Positions 1 through 7,494 are shown, numbered from the stretch's first letter. The stretch is DNA of 9,747 nucleotides from Kocuria sp. (GCF_030530945.1 NZ_JAUMTZ010000007.1:1-9747); one strand, 5' to 3'. Translations and numbers: made by a program. The notes: generated by a model from the letters alone, not told the origin.

Positions 1-1161
1 CAGCACCAGCAGGGCGCTCACCACGGGCTTGACCCCGCTCACCAGCCGCGAGACCGCCGAACCCCCGGCGGGACGGGGGGCGCGGGTGCCGGCCGCAGGA
101 CCCGGGCGCTGCGCGGTGGGGGCCTGGGAGGCGCGGGCGGCCACGGCGGCGTCGTCCCCGCGGGAGGCCGGCGCGGCCGCGGGCTCGGTCCGGGAGTCGC
201 CGCGGAGGCGGGCGGCGAGGCCGCGGGCGCCCGCGGGGTTGGAGCCGGCACCGGCGGTGGCTGCGTCCGGGTGGGCGGCGGCGAAACCACGCCGCCACTT
301 CCGGGCGTTGCGCCCGTGGTCGGATTCCACGGCCACGTAGGCCGGGGGCACCTCGAAATCCTCGGCATCCGGGAGCAGCTCGGGGACGTCGTTGGGCAGC
401 TCCTCGAACCACTGGGCGGGGACCTCGGAGGCGCGCGCGGCCTGCAGGGTCATGGACACCTCGAAGGAGGACCCGCGGATGGTGCCCCACACGGCCGTGA
501 GGAGGTCGTGGTCGAAGGCGTGGTTGATGATGGGGATGAACTGCTGGGACATCTGGGTGGACAGTCGGCCCACCTGTTTGCGCTCGTAGAGCACGTCCAC
601 GGTGTCCACGGTGAGCCCGTGGGAGTTGCGGACCTTGTTGACCTCCAGGGTGAGGATCACCCGGCCCTCCCCGGTGGGCGGCACGATCGAGTGCAGGTAC
701 TCCGCGAAGTCCTGCTCGTCCAGGACCTTGATGGAGGAGCCCTGGGGCAGCACGGCGGCCTGGGAGGGGGCGGTGTTCAGGGGGAAGAGCATGTCCGGGG
801 GAGCGATGTCGATCACGGCGCGCGCGGAGACCTCTGCCTGCCCGTCCTGGCGCAGCAGCTCTGCCTCCAGGTGCAGGGGAACCACGGGGGTGTAGCCGGA
901 GGCGATCACGCGCGCGAGCTGGTGCCAGTACCGGTGCGCGTCCTCGGAGCTGAGGTGGGCCACCTTGTTCTCGCCCACGCGCACCGAGACCGTGCGCGGG
1001 TCGAAGGGGTTGTCGGGTTCCGGCACCAGCGCGGCCATCCCGTTCCAGCTCTGCGCGCGGCCCGCGGAGAGACCGCCGAAGACCCGCATGATCTCGACGT
1101 CGTAGAAGTTCTCGGTGACGACGTCCAAGGACCCTCGGTCGTTGAGCGCGTAATCGGTCAT
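1..1161 (-). CDS. HIRAN-like domain protein with C-terminal membrane segment, 3' end missing
   Basis: The frame is open for 387 codons from ATG at 1161 to the window edge. A GAGGGAG ribosome-binding site at 1165-1171 supports the start. Residues 22-75 resemble a HIRAN domain: the stretch ALVPEPDNPFDPRTVSVRV (44-62) followed by VAHLSSEDAHRY (67-78) fits the family's pattern of an NPxDP turn, then a beta strand, then 'VGyLs'. HIRAN domains are known for binding DNA ends in some eukaryotic helicases, but small bacterial versions are mostly uncharacterised. Residues 187-242 repeat the pattern (VDVLYERKQVGRLS), so the protein looks internally duplicated. A basic patch (RNARKWRRG, 284-292) leads into an Ala/Pro/Arg-rich linker (about 295-368). 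VKPVVSALLVL at the break looks like the start of a transmembrane helix. The gene lies 115 bp downstream of pepN in the same direction. The domain call is moderate and the role is unknown. Confidence 0.75.
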   Translation of the reverse strand, partial: MTDYALNDRGSLDVVTENFYDVEIMRVFGGLSAGRAQSWNGMAALVPEPDNPFDPRTVSVRVGENKVAHLSSEDAHRYWHQLARVIASGYTPVVPLHLEAELLRQDGQAEVSARAVIDIAPPDMLFPLNTAPSQAAVLPQGSSIKVLDEQDFAEYLHSIVPPTGEGRVILTLEVNKVRNSHGLTVDTVDVLYERKQVGRLSTQMSQQFIPIINHAFDHDLLTAVWGTIRGSSFEVSMTLQAARASEVPAQWFEELPNDVPELLPDAEDFEVPPAYVAVESDHGRNARKWRRGFAAAHPDAATAGAGSNPAGARGLAARLRGDSRTEPAAAPASRGDDAAVAARASQAPTAQRPGPAAGTRAPRPAGGSAVSRLVSGVKPVVSALLVL

Positions 1162-1164
1162 GGT

Positions 1165-1171
1165 CTCCCTC
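1165..1171 (-). promoter_or_regulatory. Ribosome-binding site of the HIRAN-like gene
   Basis: GAGGGAG on the minus strand ends three bases before the ATG at 1161, with the GAGG core six bases away. It decides this start. The 115-bp gap to pepN also contains a TAGCAT -10-like box (1213-1218, minus) without a good -35 partner, and a short AGCAT/ATGCT inverted repeat (1200-1204, 1213-1217). It is therefore unclear whether the gene has its own promoter or depends on read-through from pepN. Confidence 0.55.
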
Positions 1172-1276
1172 GCTGTCGAGCTGGCGGGTGCTCCGCCGCA
1201 GCATCGCATCTCATGCTATCCGTTGATCCCCTTGCATCGAGGTTCATCCACTGTGTGGACACCCCCGGCACGGGGC

Positions 1277-3934
1277 TCACCGGGACAGGCACGCGGCCTG
1301 CAGCTCCACCGCCCGCTGGGCGTCGTCCGTGAGCTCGGTGACGATGCGCCGCAGGGCCGCCGGGGCGTCGTCGTGGGCCTCCAGCCATGCACGGCTGGCC
1401 CGCACCACGGGGTGCTGCGCGGCCGCCTCCTGCGGGGACGACGACGCCGCCCGGGCGTCCACCGCGCGCGGGTACAGTCCGCGCACCATGCGGGTGGCGA
1501 TCTCCATGGACCGGGTCTCCCACCACCAGGTGAGCTGCTCGAAGTACGCGGCCTCGTAGCGGTGCAGCACGGCGGGGGCCGCGAGCTGGAAACCCGCGAT
1601 CGTGGCGGTGAGCTCGTCGTTGGACAGCTCGCCCGAGAGGATCCGCTCCCACGCCTGCTGCTTGGAATGGTCCGAGCGCATCGCGGCCGCGGCCTCCAGG
1701 TGCCCCAGGTGCCCGTCCCGGGTGGGGTCCTGGGCGTGCTCCGCCTCCAGCTCGGACACCGTGGTGTGGCCCGTGGCGGTGATCGCCGTGAGCATGGCCC
1801 ACCTCAGCTGCGGGCTCAGCCGCAGCCCGGGCACGGTCCGCTCGCCGCTGAGCCACTCCTGGATGGGTCGGGCGTACGTGCCGTCCCGGGCGGCCTCGCG
1901 GGCGAAGGCGCGCGCCAGGATCAGCTGGGCGTCCGAGCCGGGTCCGGCGCCGAGCATCGCCGCGCCGAGGGCGTCCAGCAGGGTGCGGCGCACGGTGGTG
2001 CGCCAGGCCACGGGCACGTACTGGCCCAGGGCCTGGCGGGCGTGCTCCAGCACGGTGGTGAGGATCGCCGCGTGGCTCTCACCCGTGCAGCGGGTGGCGA
2101 CCATGAGAACGTACTCGCGGGGGCACAGCCGCCCGTCGCGCACGGCGGCCCACAGCTGGGAGTGGGCCACCGCGCGCGCCAGGGGATCGGCAATGTCCGC
2201 CACGAGCTCCGTGAGCCCGGCGAGCGAGCGTGGGTCCGGGTGGGCCAGACAGTAGGTGAGGTCCGTGTCGTTGGCCAGGAGCACCGAGTGCGCGTCGGCC
2301 GCGGGCAGCCCGGCGAGCGTCACGGGGCCGTCCTCGGCGGGCACGCGCACGTCAACGCGCGCCGTCTCGACGACCGGCCCCGCGGGCCCGGCGCCGGAGC
2401 CTGTCGCGTCCCCGGCCCGGGTGGTCTCCTCCCGGGCGTAGCGCCCCACGGTCAGCACGTGGGGGCGCAGGGGAGAGGCGCTCTGGGTGAGGGTCGCCGG
2501 GCCGGGTGCGGAGGCGTCGTCGTCCGGGGCGGAGACCGCGAGCACCGGCACGCCGGTGGTGCGCAGCCAGGCGTCGGCCCAGGCGCGGACATCGTGCTCG
2601 CACGCCTCGTCCAGCACGCCCAGGAAGTCGTCCAGGTCCGTGTTGCCGAACGCGAAGCGGCGGAAGTAGGCGCGGCACGCGTCCATGAAGGCGTCCTCAC
2701 CCACGAACGCGACCAGCTGCTTGAGCACCGCGGCGCCCTTGGCGTAGGTGATGCCGTCGAAGTTCTGCCGCGCGGCCTCCAGGTCCACGATGTCCGCGAC
2801 CACGGGGTGCGTGGTGGGCAGCTGGTCCTGGCGGTAGGCCCACTCCTTGCGCGCAAGGGCGAACGTGACCCACGCGTCCGTGTACTCGGTGGCGTGGACC
2901 AGGGCGTACGCGCCCATGAACTCCGCGAAGGACTCCTTGAGCCAGAGGTCGTCCCACCAGCGCATGGTCACCAGGTCACCGAACCACATGTGGGACATCT
3001 CGTGCATCAGGGTGTTCGCCCGCCCGGACAGCTGGGCGCGCGTGGCCCCGGAGGGGAAGAGGTAGTCCTCGGTGAACGTGACCATCCCCGGGTTCTCCAT
3101 GGCCCCCAGGTTGTACTCCGGGACGAACGCCTGCTCGTACTTGCCCCACGGGTACGCCACGCCGAAGAGCCGGGGGAAGAAGTCCAGACCCTGCTTGGTG
3201 AGCGCGAACAGCTCGTCGGCGTCCAGGTGCTCGGCGAGCGCCCGGCGGCAGTACAGCGCCAGGGGGACGGTCATTGCCTCGCCCTGGGGGTCGGTTCCGG
3301 ACCACTCGTCCGTCACACGGGTGTAGGGCCCGGCGAGGATGGTGGTGATGTAGCTGGAGATCCGCTTCGTGGGCGCGAACTCGTGGGCCATCGCCCCGGG
3401 TGCGTCGCACTCACGGGTGCCCTCGGAGCCCAGCAGCTCCCCGTTCGAGGCCGCCAGCCACCCCTCGGGGGTGATCACCGTGATGTGGAAGACCGCCTTG
3501 AGGTCCGGCTGCTCGAACACCGCGAACACCCGGCGGCAGTCCGCGGGCTCGTACTGCGTGTAGACGTACACCTCGCCGCCCTGCGGGTCCACGTAGCGGT
3601 GCAGGCCCTCACCGGAGCGCGAGTACAGCGCCCGGCCCACCACCCGCAGCTCGTTCACCCGACCGAGCTCCGGCAGCCGGATCCGCGAGTCCTCCACCAC
3701 GTCGTCCACGTCCAGGACCTCGCCGTTGAGCTCCACCTCCGTGACGGTGTCGTGGATGAAGTCGATGAACGACTCCGCGCCCTCCTCCGCGGTGAACCGC
3801 ACGGTGACCTCGGAGCCGAACGTGGTGCTCGCAGGATCCTCCGCCCCCGACAGGTCCACCGTGACCCGGTAGTCCTCCACCCGGATCTGCTCCGCGCGCG
3901 TGGCTGCTTCTTCTCGGCTCAGGCTGGCTCCCAT
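1277..3934 (-). CDS. pepN: Aminopeptidase N (M1 family zinc metallopeptidase)
   Basis: This 885-residue protein has the full M1 aminopeptidase signature. It has the GAMEN exopeptidase motif (277-281), the zinc site HEMSH (311-315) with the third ligand Glu334 in WLKESFAEF (18 residues after the second His), and the catalytic Tyr397 in ITYAKG. The order is an N-terminal beta domain (about 1-200), the thermolysin-like catalytic domain (about 200-450), a small beta domain, and a helical ERAP1-C-like domain (about 530-870). Members remove N-terminal residues from peptides during cytoplasmic peptide turnover. No signal peptide is visible, so a cytosolic location is expected. The length is normal for actinobacterial PepN. 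The start is bounded by an in-frame TAG four codons upstream. No Shine-Dalgarno is seen, and a -10 box lies exactly 6 nt before the ATG, so the mRNA is probably leaderless. Confidence 0.96.
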   Translation of the reverse strand: MGASLSREEAATRAEQIRVEDYRVTVDLSGAEDPASTTFGSEVTVRFTAEEGAESFIDFIHDTVTEVELNGEVLDVDDVVEDSRIRLPELGRVNELRVVGRALYSRSGEGLHRYVDPQGGEVYVYTQYEPADCRRVFAVFEQPDLKAVFHITVITPEGWLAASNGELLGSEGTRECDAPGAMAHEFAPTKRISSYITTILAGPYTRVTDEWSGTDPQGEAMTVPLALYCRRALAEHLDADELFALTKQGLDFFPRLFGVAYPWGKYEQAFVPEYNLGAMENPGMVTFTEDYLFPSGATRAQLSGRANTLMHEMSHMWFGDLVTMRWWDDLWLKESFAEFMGAYALVHATEYTDAWVTFALARKEWAYRQDQLPTTHPVVADIVDLEAARQNFDGITYAKGAAVLKQLVAFVGEDAFMDACRAYFRRFAFGNTDLDDFLGVLDEACEHDVRAWADAWLRTTGVPVLAVSAPDDDASAPGPATLTQSASPLRPHVLTVGRYAREETTRAGDATGSGAGPAGPVVETARVDVRVPAEDGPVTLAGLPAADAHSVLLANDTDLTYCLAHPDPRSLAGLTELVADIADPLARAVAHSQLWAAVRDGRLCPREYVLMVATRCTGESHAAILTTVLEHARQALGQYVPVAWRTTVRRTLLDALGAAMLGAGPGSDAQLILARAFAREAARDGTYARPIQEWLSGERTVPGLRLSPQLRWAMLTAITATGHTTVSELEAEHAQDPTRDGHLGHLEAAAAMRSDHSKQQAWERILSGELSNDELTATIAGFQLAAPAVLHRYEAAYFEQLTWWWETRSMEIATRMVRGLYPRAVDARAASSSPQEAAAQHPVVRASRAWLEAHDDAPAALRRIVTELTDDAQRAVELQAACLSR

Positions 3935-3940
3935 GGCCCC

Positions 3941-3946
3941 AGTCTA
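3941..3946 (-). promoter_or_regulatory. Probable -10 element of a leaderless pepN transcript
   Basis: TAGACT on the minus strand fits the actinobacterial TANNNT -10 consensus. It ends exactly six bases before the pepN ATG, which would put the transcription start on the A of the start codon. No convincing -35 hexamer is at the normal spacing; an ATGACA at 3960-3965 is only 13 bp away. Confidence 0.45.
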
Positions 3947-4109
3947 GGCAGCCCCCCGGTGTCATCCGTCACACCGCCACACCGGGCGCCGCCCTCGCCC
4001 GCGCCCCCGCCGTCCCCCCCCCCCGCCCCCCCGCCCCGACCAAGGGGCCGGCGCCGCCGCACGGCCACCGGGCGGGGTCGCCGTCCCCTTCCCCGCGGGG
4101 TGCGGGCGG
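3947..4109. other. glgC-pepN intergenic spacer with G-rich/C-rich tracts
   Basis: This non-coding spacer lies between the glgC stop and the pepN start. Its minus (transcribed) strand carries runs of 4, 7 and 11 G separated by single C residues (plus-strand C runs at 4034-4037, 4026-4032 and 4014-4024), followed by further G runs. That is a pattern able to form a G-quadruplex. Near the glgC stop there is a CCCCGCGGGG palindrome and other GC-rich self-complementary stretches, but no classical stem followed by a U-tract. Termination of glgC here is plausible and not demonstrated. Confidence 0.5.
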
Positions 4110-5354
4110 CTACTTCTCGAACCGGTAGTTCTTCGGCGCGATCGTCAACCCCGAGTCCGTGACCGTGAGCCCACGGGCCAGGTCCTGCTCCCGGTCCAGA
4201 CCCACCGTGAAGCCCGGGGGAACCACCACGTTCTTGTCCAGGATGCAGCGGTGCACGGTGGCCCCGGCCCCGATCTGCACGTTCTGCATCAGCACCGACT
4301 CCGTGACCCGCGCGTCGTGCTCCACCTTCACCTTCGGGGAGAGCACCGAGGAGCCCACGTGACCACCCGTGATCAGCACACCGGGGGAGAGGATCGAGTC
4401 GAACGCCACCCCCGCCTGCCCGTTGGGCCCCCGCACCGTCCTGGCCGGCGGCGCCATGATCTGGTGCGTGTAGATCGGCCAGTCGTAGTTGTACAGGTTG
4501 AACACCGGCAGCGGACGGATCAGGTCCATGTGAGACTCGTAGTACGAGTCCAGCGTGCCCACGTCCCGCCAGTACTGCCGGTCCCGCTCCGTGGACCCCG
4601 GGACGTCGTTGTGCGTGAAGTCGTACACCATGGCCTCACCCCGCTGCGCGAAGTACGGCATGATGTCCCCGCCCATGTCGTGCTGCGTGTCCGCCTGCTC
4701 GTTGTCCGAGCGCAGCGCCTCCACCAGGGCATCCCGGTCGAAGACGTAGTTGCCCATCGACGCCAGGAACGACCCCGGATCGTCCGGCAGCGGAGCCGTG
4801 GTGTCCGGCTTCTCCACGAACCGCGCGATCCGCGACGGCTCCTGCGGATCCGTCTCGATCACCCCGAAGGACTTCACCGTCTCCATGGGCTGACGCACCG
4901 CCGCCACCGTGGCCTTCGCCCCGGACGCGATGTGCTTGTCCACCATGTCCGCGAAGTCCATGCGGTACACGTGGTCCGCGCCCACCACCACCACGATGTC
5001 CGGATCCGCGTCGTCGATCAGGTTCATGGACTGGTAGATGGCATTCGCCGAGCCCAGGAACCAGTCCTTCCCCCGGCGCTGCTGCGCAGGCACGGACGTC
5101 ACGTAGTTGCCCAGCTGCGTGGACAGCCGCCACGTCTCCGACAGGTGCCGGTCCAGCGAGTGCGACTTGTACTGCGTGAGCACCACGATCTGCAGGTACC
5201 CCGAGTTCACCAGGTTCGACAGCGCGAAATCGATCAACCGGTACCCACCGGCAAACGGCACCGCCGGCTTCGCACGGTCCTCCGTGAGCGGCATCAGGCG
5301 CTTGCCCTCACCACCCGCCAGCACGATCGCGAGAACCTTCTTCTGTCGTGACAT
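4110..5354 (-). CDS. glgC: Glucose-1-phosphate adenylyltransferase (ADP-glucose pyrophosphorylase)
   Basis: GlgC catalyses ATP + glucose-1-phosphate to ADP-glucose + pyrophosphate, the committed step for glycogen-type alpha-glucans in the cytoplasm. The 414-residue protein begins with the nucleotidyltransferase signature (VLAGGEGKRLMPLT, 11-24, then DRAKPAVPFAG, 26-36). It has the catalytic-Asp region GADHVYRMD (125-133), the sugar-phosphate-binding Lys in FVEKP (179-183) and YWRDVGT (261-267). A C-terminal left-handed beta-helix rich in V/I/G repeats follows (about 310-395). Start choice: the frame extends upstream to 5405, but the ATG at 5354 has GGAGGGG at 5360-5366 and matches the usual GlgC N-terminus (MSRQKK...). 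The gene is divergent from glgA, the arrangement also found in Mycobacterium and Corynebacterium. GlgC enzymes are usually allosterically controlled by glycolytic intermediates; that is family knowledge, not read here. Confidence 0.97.
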   Translation of the reverse strand: MSRQKKVLAIVLAGGEGKRLMPLTEDRAKPAVPFAGGYRLIDFALSNLVNSGYLQIVVLTQYKSHSLDRHLSETWRLSTQLGNYVTSVPAQQRRGKDWFLGSANAIYQSMNLIDDADPDIVVVVGADHVYRMDFADMVDKHIASGAKATVAAVRQPMETVKSFGVIETDPQEPSRIARFVEKPDTTAPLPDDPGSFLASMGNYVFDRDALVEALRSDNEQADTQHDMGGDIMPYFAQRGEAMVYDFTHNDVPGSTERDRQYWRDVGTLDSYYESHMDLIRPLPVFNLYNYDWPIYTHQIMAPPARTVRGPNGQAGVAFDSILSPGVLITGGHVGSSVLSPKVKVEHDARVTESVLMQNVQIGAGATVHRCILDKNVVVPPGFTVGLDREQDLARGLTVTDSGLTIAPKNYRFEK

Positions 5355-5359
5355 ACGTA

Positions 5360-5366
5360 CCCCTCC
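5360..5366 (-). promoter_or_regulatory. Ribosome-binding site deciding the glgC start
   Basis: GGAGGGG on the minus strand lies five bases before the ATG at 5354. It favours this start over the in-frame ATG 17 codons upstream, whose extra residues do not match the family N-terminus. Confidence 0.8.
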
Positions 5367-5557
5367 ACTTCGCGAGACGGTCAAGGCCATCGAAGGCCAC
5401 GACACGGCGTCGACATTGACCGGACTTCACCGCCATTGTGTCCCACTCCACCTCCGCCTGTGCAATGCGTGCACCCGCACCCGCCCGGCACACCCCCCTC
5501 CGCCGCTCCGCGCTCGCCGCTCCACCGCACCTGTCCCCGCATGACGCCGCCCGCGCA

Positions 5558-5573
5558 CCACCCCCGCGGGTGG
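5558..5573. repeat. Perfect inverted repeat upstream of the glgA promoter
   Basis: CCACCC and GGGTGG are separated by four bases (ccgc). A looser outer pairing of CGCAC-c-ACCC (5554-5563) with GGGTGTGCG (5577-5585) competes with or extends it. The site is about 27 bp upstream of the glgA -35 and could be an operator. GC-rich chance complementarity is also possible. Confidence 0.35.
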
Positions 5574-5599
5574 GACGGGTGTGCGGCGCTCCCCGGCCG

Positions 5600-5627
5600 T
5601 TGCCGTGAGCGTGATGTGCGCTACGCT
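5600..5627 (+). promoter_or_regulatory. Probable glgA promoter, leaderless
   Basis: TTGCCG (5600-5605, four of six consensus bases) and TACGCT (5622-5627, a TANNNT match) are separated by 16 bp. The -10 ends six bases before the GTG at 5634, so transcription would begin at the start codon. No Shine-Dalgarno precedes this GTG. Confidence 0.55.
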
Positions 5628-5633
5628 CGCGGT

Positions 5634-6827
5634 GTGCGAGTAGACATCCTGAGCAAAGAATTCCCGCCCGCCATCTACGGGGGAGCGGGGGTGCACGTGG
5701 CGGAGCTCTCGCGCGTGCTCGCACCGCTCGTGGACCTCAACGTCCGGTGCTTCGGCGAGCCCCGGGAGCCCGACTTCCACGGCGCCCACGTGACGGCGTA
5801 CCCCACACCCGCGGAACTGGCGTCCGCCAACGCCGCCATCCAGACCCTCGGCGTGGACCTCACCATGGTGGGGGACGTGCAGGGCGCGGACGTGGTGCAC
5901 TCCCACACCTGGTACGCGAACATGGCCGGACACCTCTCCGCCCTCATGTACGACATCCCCCACGTGCTGTCCGCCCACTCCCTCGAGCCCCTGCGCCCGT
6001 GGAAGGCCGAGCAGCTGGGCGGCGGTTACCGCGTGTCCTCCTTCGCGGAGAAGACCGCGTACGAGGCGGCCGCCGCGATCATCGCCGTCTCGGACGGCAT
6101 GCGCGAGGACATCCTGCGCTCCTACCCGGACGTGGACCCCGCCCGGGTGCGGACCGTGCACAACGGCATCGACGTCTCCCAGTGGGAGCGGGACGAGGAC
6201 ACCGACGTCCTGGAGCGGTACGGCATCGACCCCGCCCGGCCCTCCGTGGTGTTCGTGGGCCGCGTGACCCGCCAGAAGGGTGTGCCCTACCTGCTGCGCG
6301 CCGCCCTGCAGCTGCCCCCGGAGGTCCAGCTGGTGCTGTGCGCCGGTGCGGCGGACACCCCGGAGCTGGCCGCGGAGGTCAACGGGCTCATCGACACGCT
6401 GCGGGAGCAGCGCGACGGCGTGGTGCTCATCGAGAAGATGCTGCCGCGGCGCGAGGTGGTCCAGATCCTCTCCCACGCCACGGCGTTCGCGTGCCCCTCG
6501 GTCTACGAGCCCCTCGGCATCGTGAACCTGGAGGCCATGGCCTGCGGCGCCGCGGTGGTGGCCACCGCCACCGGCGGAATCCCGGAGGTGGTGGTGGACG
6601 GCGAGACCGGGCGCCTGGTCCCCATCGAGCAGGTCACCGACGGCAGCGGCACCCCCCTGGATCCCCAGGCCTTCGTGGACGACTTCGCCGCCGCCCTCAC
6701 GGACGTGGTCTCCGACCCCGCCCGCGCCCGCCGCATGGGCCAGGCCGGCCGACGCCGCGCCGAGGAGCACTTCTCGTGGGAGTCCATCGCGGAGCGGACC
6801 CTGGAGGTCTACCGCTCGGTGCAGTGA
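5634..6827 (+). CDS. glgA: GT4-family glycogen synthase / alpha-maltose-1-phosphate synthase
   Basis: This 397-residue GT-B retaining glucosyltransferase is of the actinobacterial GlgA type, not the longer GT5 enzyme of E. coli. It has an N-terminal Rossmann half with the glycine loop YGGAGVH (15-21). Its C-terminal half has GRVTRQKG (209-216, the nucleotide-diphosphate-binding Arg/Lys pair) and the E-x7-E motif EPLGIVNLE (292-300). It uses ADP-glucose supplied by the divergent glgC. The mycobacterial homologue (Rv1212c, GlgM) makes maltose-1-phosphate from ADP-glucose and glucose-1-phosphate, so GlgM activity is likely, and classical chain elongation is the alternative. Start choice: the frame stays open to 5436, but GTG at 5634 gives the family N-terminus (MRVDILSKEFPP) and is preceded by a -10 box at leaderless spacing. 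The last 19 bp overlap the end of the convergent tetR gene. Confidence 0.93.
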   Translation: MRVDILSKEFPPAIYGGAGVHVAELSRVLAPLVDLNVRCFGEPREPDFHGAHVTAYPTPAELASANAAIQTLGVDLTMVGDVQGADVVHSHTWYANMAGHLSALMYDIPHVLSAHSLEPLRPWKAEQLGGGYRVSSFAEKTAYEAAAAIIAVSDGMREDILRSYPDVDPARVRTVHNGIDVSQWERDEDTDVLERYGIDPARPSVVFVGRVTRQKGVPYLLRAALQLPPEVQLVLCAGAADTPELAAEVNGLIDTLREQRDGVVLIEKMLPRREVVQILSHATAFACPSVYEPLGIVNLEAMACGAAVVATATGGIPEVVVDGETGRLVPIEQVTDGSGTPLDPQAFVDDFAAALTDVVSDPARARRMGQAGRRRAEEHFSWESIAERTLEVYRSVQ

Positions 6828-7465
6828 GCCTTCGCGCGCTCAGCGGTGTCCGTCCGTGCGGCGAGCACACCGCTGAGTAGCGCGTCCACGCCGGCCAGGT
6901 ATCGGTCGTGGGTCTCCCGGGGGTCAGCTCCCACGCTGACCTGGACCATGTAGCCCTGGACCAGCCCGATGAATGCCGGACACAGGCGCTGCGAGGCTGC
7001 CGCGGCGTCGTCCCGTGAAAAGCCCGCCTGATCGGCGAGCCACGCGACCAGGTAGCGGTTGATGTGCTCGGTGGCCTCGTCCAGAATGCCCAGCACGGCG
7101 TCCCGCAGCTCGGGGCGGCGCACCGCCTCTCCCCACACCTGCACGGGCAGACCGGGAAATGTGGAGTGCTCCGGAATGCTCTCCACCACCGTGGCGATCG
7201 CCTGCGCGGGATGGGGGAGTGGACGCTGCTCCGGGAGGGAGTCCAGCATGCCCAGCCGGATGCGCATCACGGTGCGCCCCACGTCCAGCAGGAGGTCGTC
7301 CTTGCTCTTGTAGTAGAGGTAGACCGCCCCGGCCGACAGCCCCGACTCCCTGATCACGTCCGCCATGGACGTGGCGGAGAACCCGTGGACTCCGATGCAC
7401 GTGAGCGCGGCCCGCTGGATCCGCTCCCGCATCTCCGCCCTGTGCTCTTCCGTGACCTTGGGCAT
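6809..7465 (-). CDS. TetR/AcrR-family transcriptional regulator
   Basis: This 218-residue protein has an N-terminal TetR-type helix-turn-helix: helices from about residue 8 (HRAEMRERIQRAAL), and the recognition region TSMADVIRESGLSAGAVYLYY (32-52) with the family's 'YxYYKSKDDLL' ending. The helical C-terminal domain (about 60-205) should bind a ligand and form the dimer. Its sequence does not identify the ligand. Start choice: the frame runs up to 7522, but ATG at 7465 follows GAGAGGT (7471-7477) by five bases and gives a normal N-terminus. The gene is divergent from the membrane protein gene at 7562, with an inverted repeat and overlapping promoters between them. The usual inference is repression of itself and of that neighbour. 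The 3' end overlaps glgA by 19 bp and contains the predicted glgA hairpin. Confidence 0.92.
   Translation of the reverse strand: MPKVTEEHRAEMRERIQRAALTCIGVHGFSATSMADVIRESGLSAGAVYLYYKSKDDLLLDVGRTVMRIRLGMLDSLPEQRPLPHPAQAIATVVESIPEHSTFPGLPVQVWGEAVRRPELRDAVLGILDEATEHINRYLVAWLADQAGFSRDDAAAASQRLCPAFIGLVQGYMVQVSVGADPRETHDRYLAGVDALLSGVLAARTDTAERAKAHCTER
6837..6881 (+). terminator. Hairpin after glgA, inside the tetR coding end
   Basis: A perfect 11-bp stem (CTCAGCGGTGT at 6839-6849, ACACCGCTGAG at 6867-6877) encloses a 17-nt loop and begins 11 bases after the glgA stop. With a three-base bulge (TAG) it can extend into a further CGCG/CGCG pairing. There is no T-tract, as is common for actinobacterial terminators, so activity is inferred from position and stem strength. 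Confidence 0.5.
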
Positions 7466-7479
7466 GACCCACCTCTCAA

Positions 7480-7493
7480 AACGAATGATCGTT
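7480..7493. promoter_or_regulatory. Candidate TetR operator
   Basis: AACGA-N4-TCGTT is a palindrome of the size and style bound by TetR-family dimers. It sits between the predicted tetR -10 and the tetR ribosome-binding site, and directly before the -35 of the divergent gene. Binding here could block both transcripts. The link to this regulator is inferred from position. Confidence 0.5.
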
Positions 7494-7494
7494 C

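Larger units (their letters stand above)
5367..5633. other. Divergent glgC-glgA regulatory region
   Basis: This is the rest of the 279-bp non-coding gap between two divergent glycogen genes, so it must hold both promoters. The glgA promoter is recognisable (5600-5627). For glgC the best I can offer is TTGCAC (5460-5465, minus) with CACAAT (5435-5440, minus) at a long 19-bp spacing, which is weak. No TA dinucleotide occurs between about 5361 and 5620, so a canonical TANNNT box for glgC is absent. A perfect inverted repeat, CCACCC-ccgc-GGGTGG, lies at 5558-5573 and could be a regulator site or a GC-rich hairpin. Confidence 0.6.

Noticed and set aside
1254..1262. GTGTCCACA on the minus strand, one mismatch from the actinobacterial DnaA box TTGTCCACA
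   Set aside because: It is a single isolated copy between pepN and its neighbour, with no cluster, no AT-rich unwinding region and no dnaA or dnaN nearby.
1160..4162. A 1000-codon open frame on the plus strand opposite pepN
   Set aside because: It is the antisense shadow of pepN. Its translation is His/Arg/Gly/Val-rich with no domain, while the minus strand encodes a complete M1 peptidase.
5379..5384. TTGACC on the minus strand as the glgC -35
   Set aside because: A -10 at normal spacing would fall at the ribosome-binding site and put the transcription start inside the coding region, and the bases there (GGTACG) do not match.
5355..5405. A longer glgC start at 5405
   Set aside because: The 17 extra residues do not resemble GlgC N-termini, and the ATG at 5354 has a strong ribosome-binding site that would lie inside the extension.
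5436..5633. A longer glgA start at 5436
   Set aside because: The extra 66 residues are Pro/Arg-rich intergenic translation. The family N-terminus begins at GTG 5634, and the promoter lies inside the extension.
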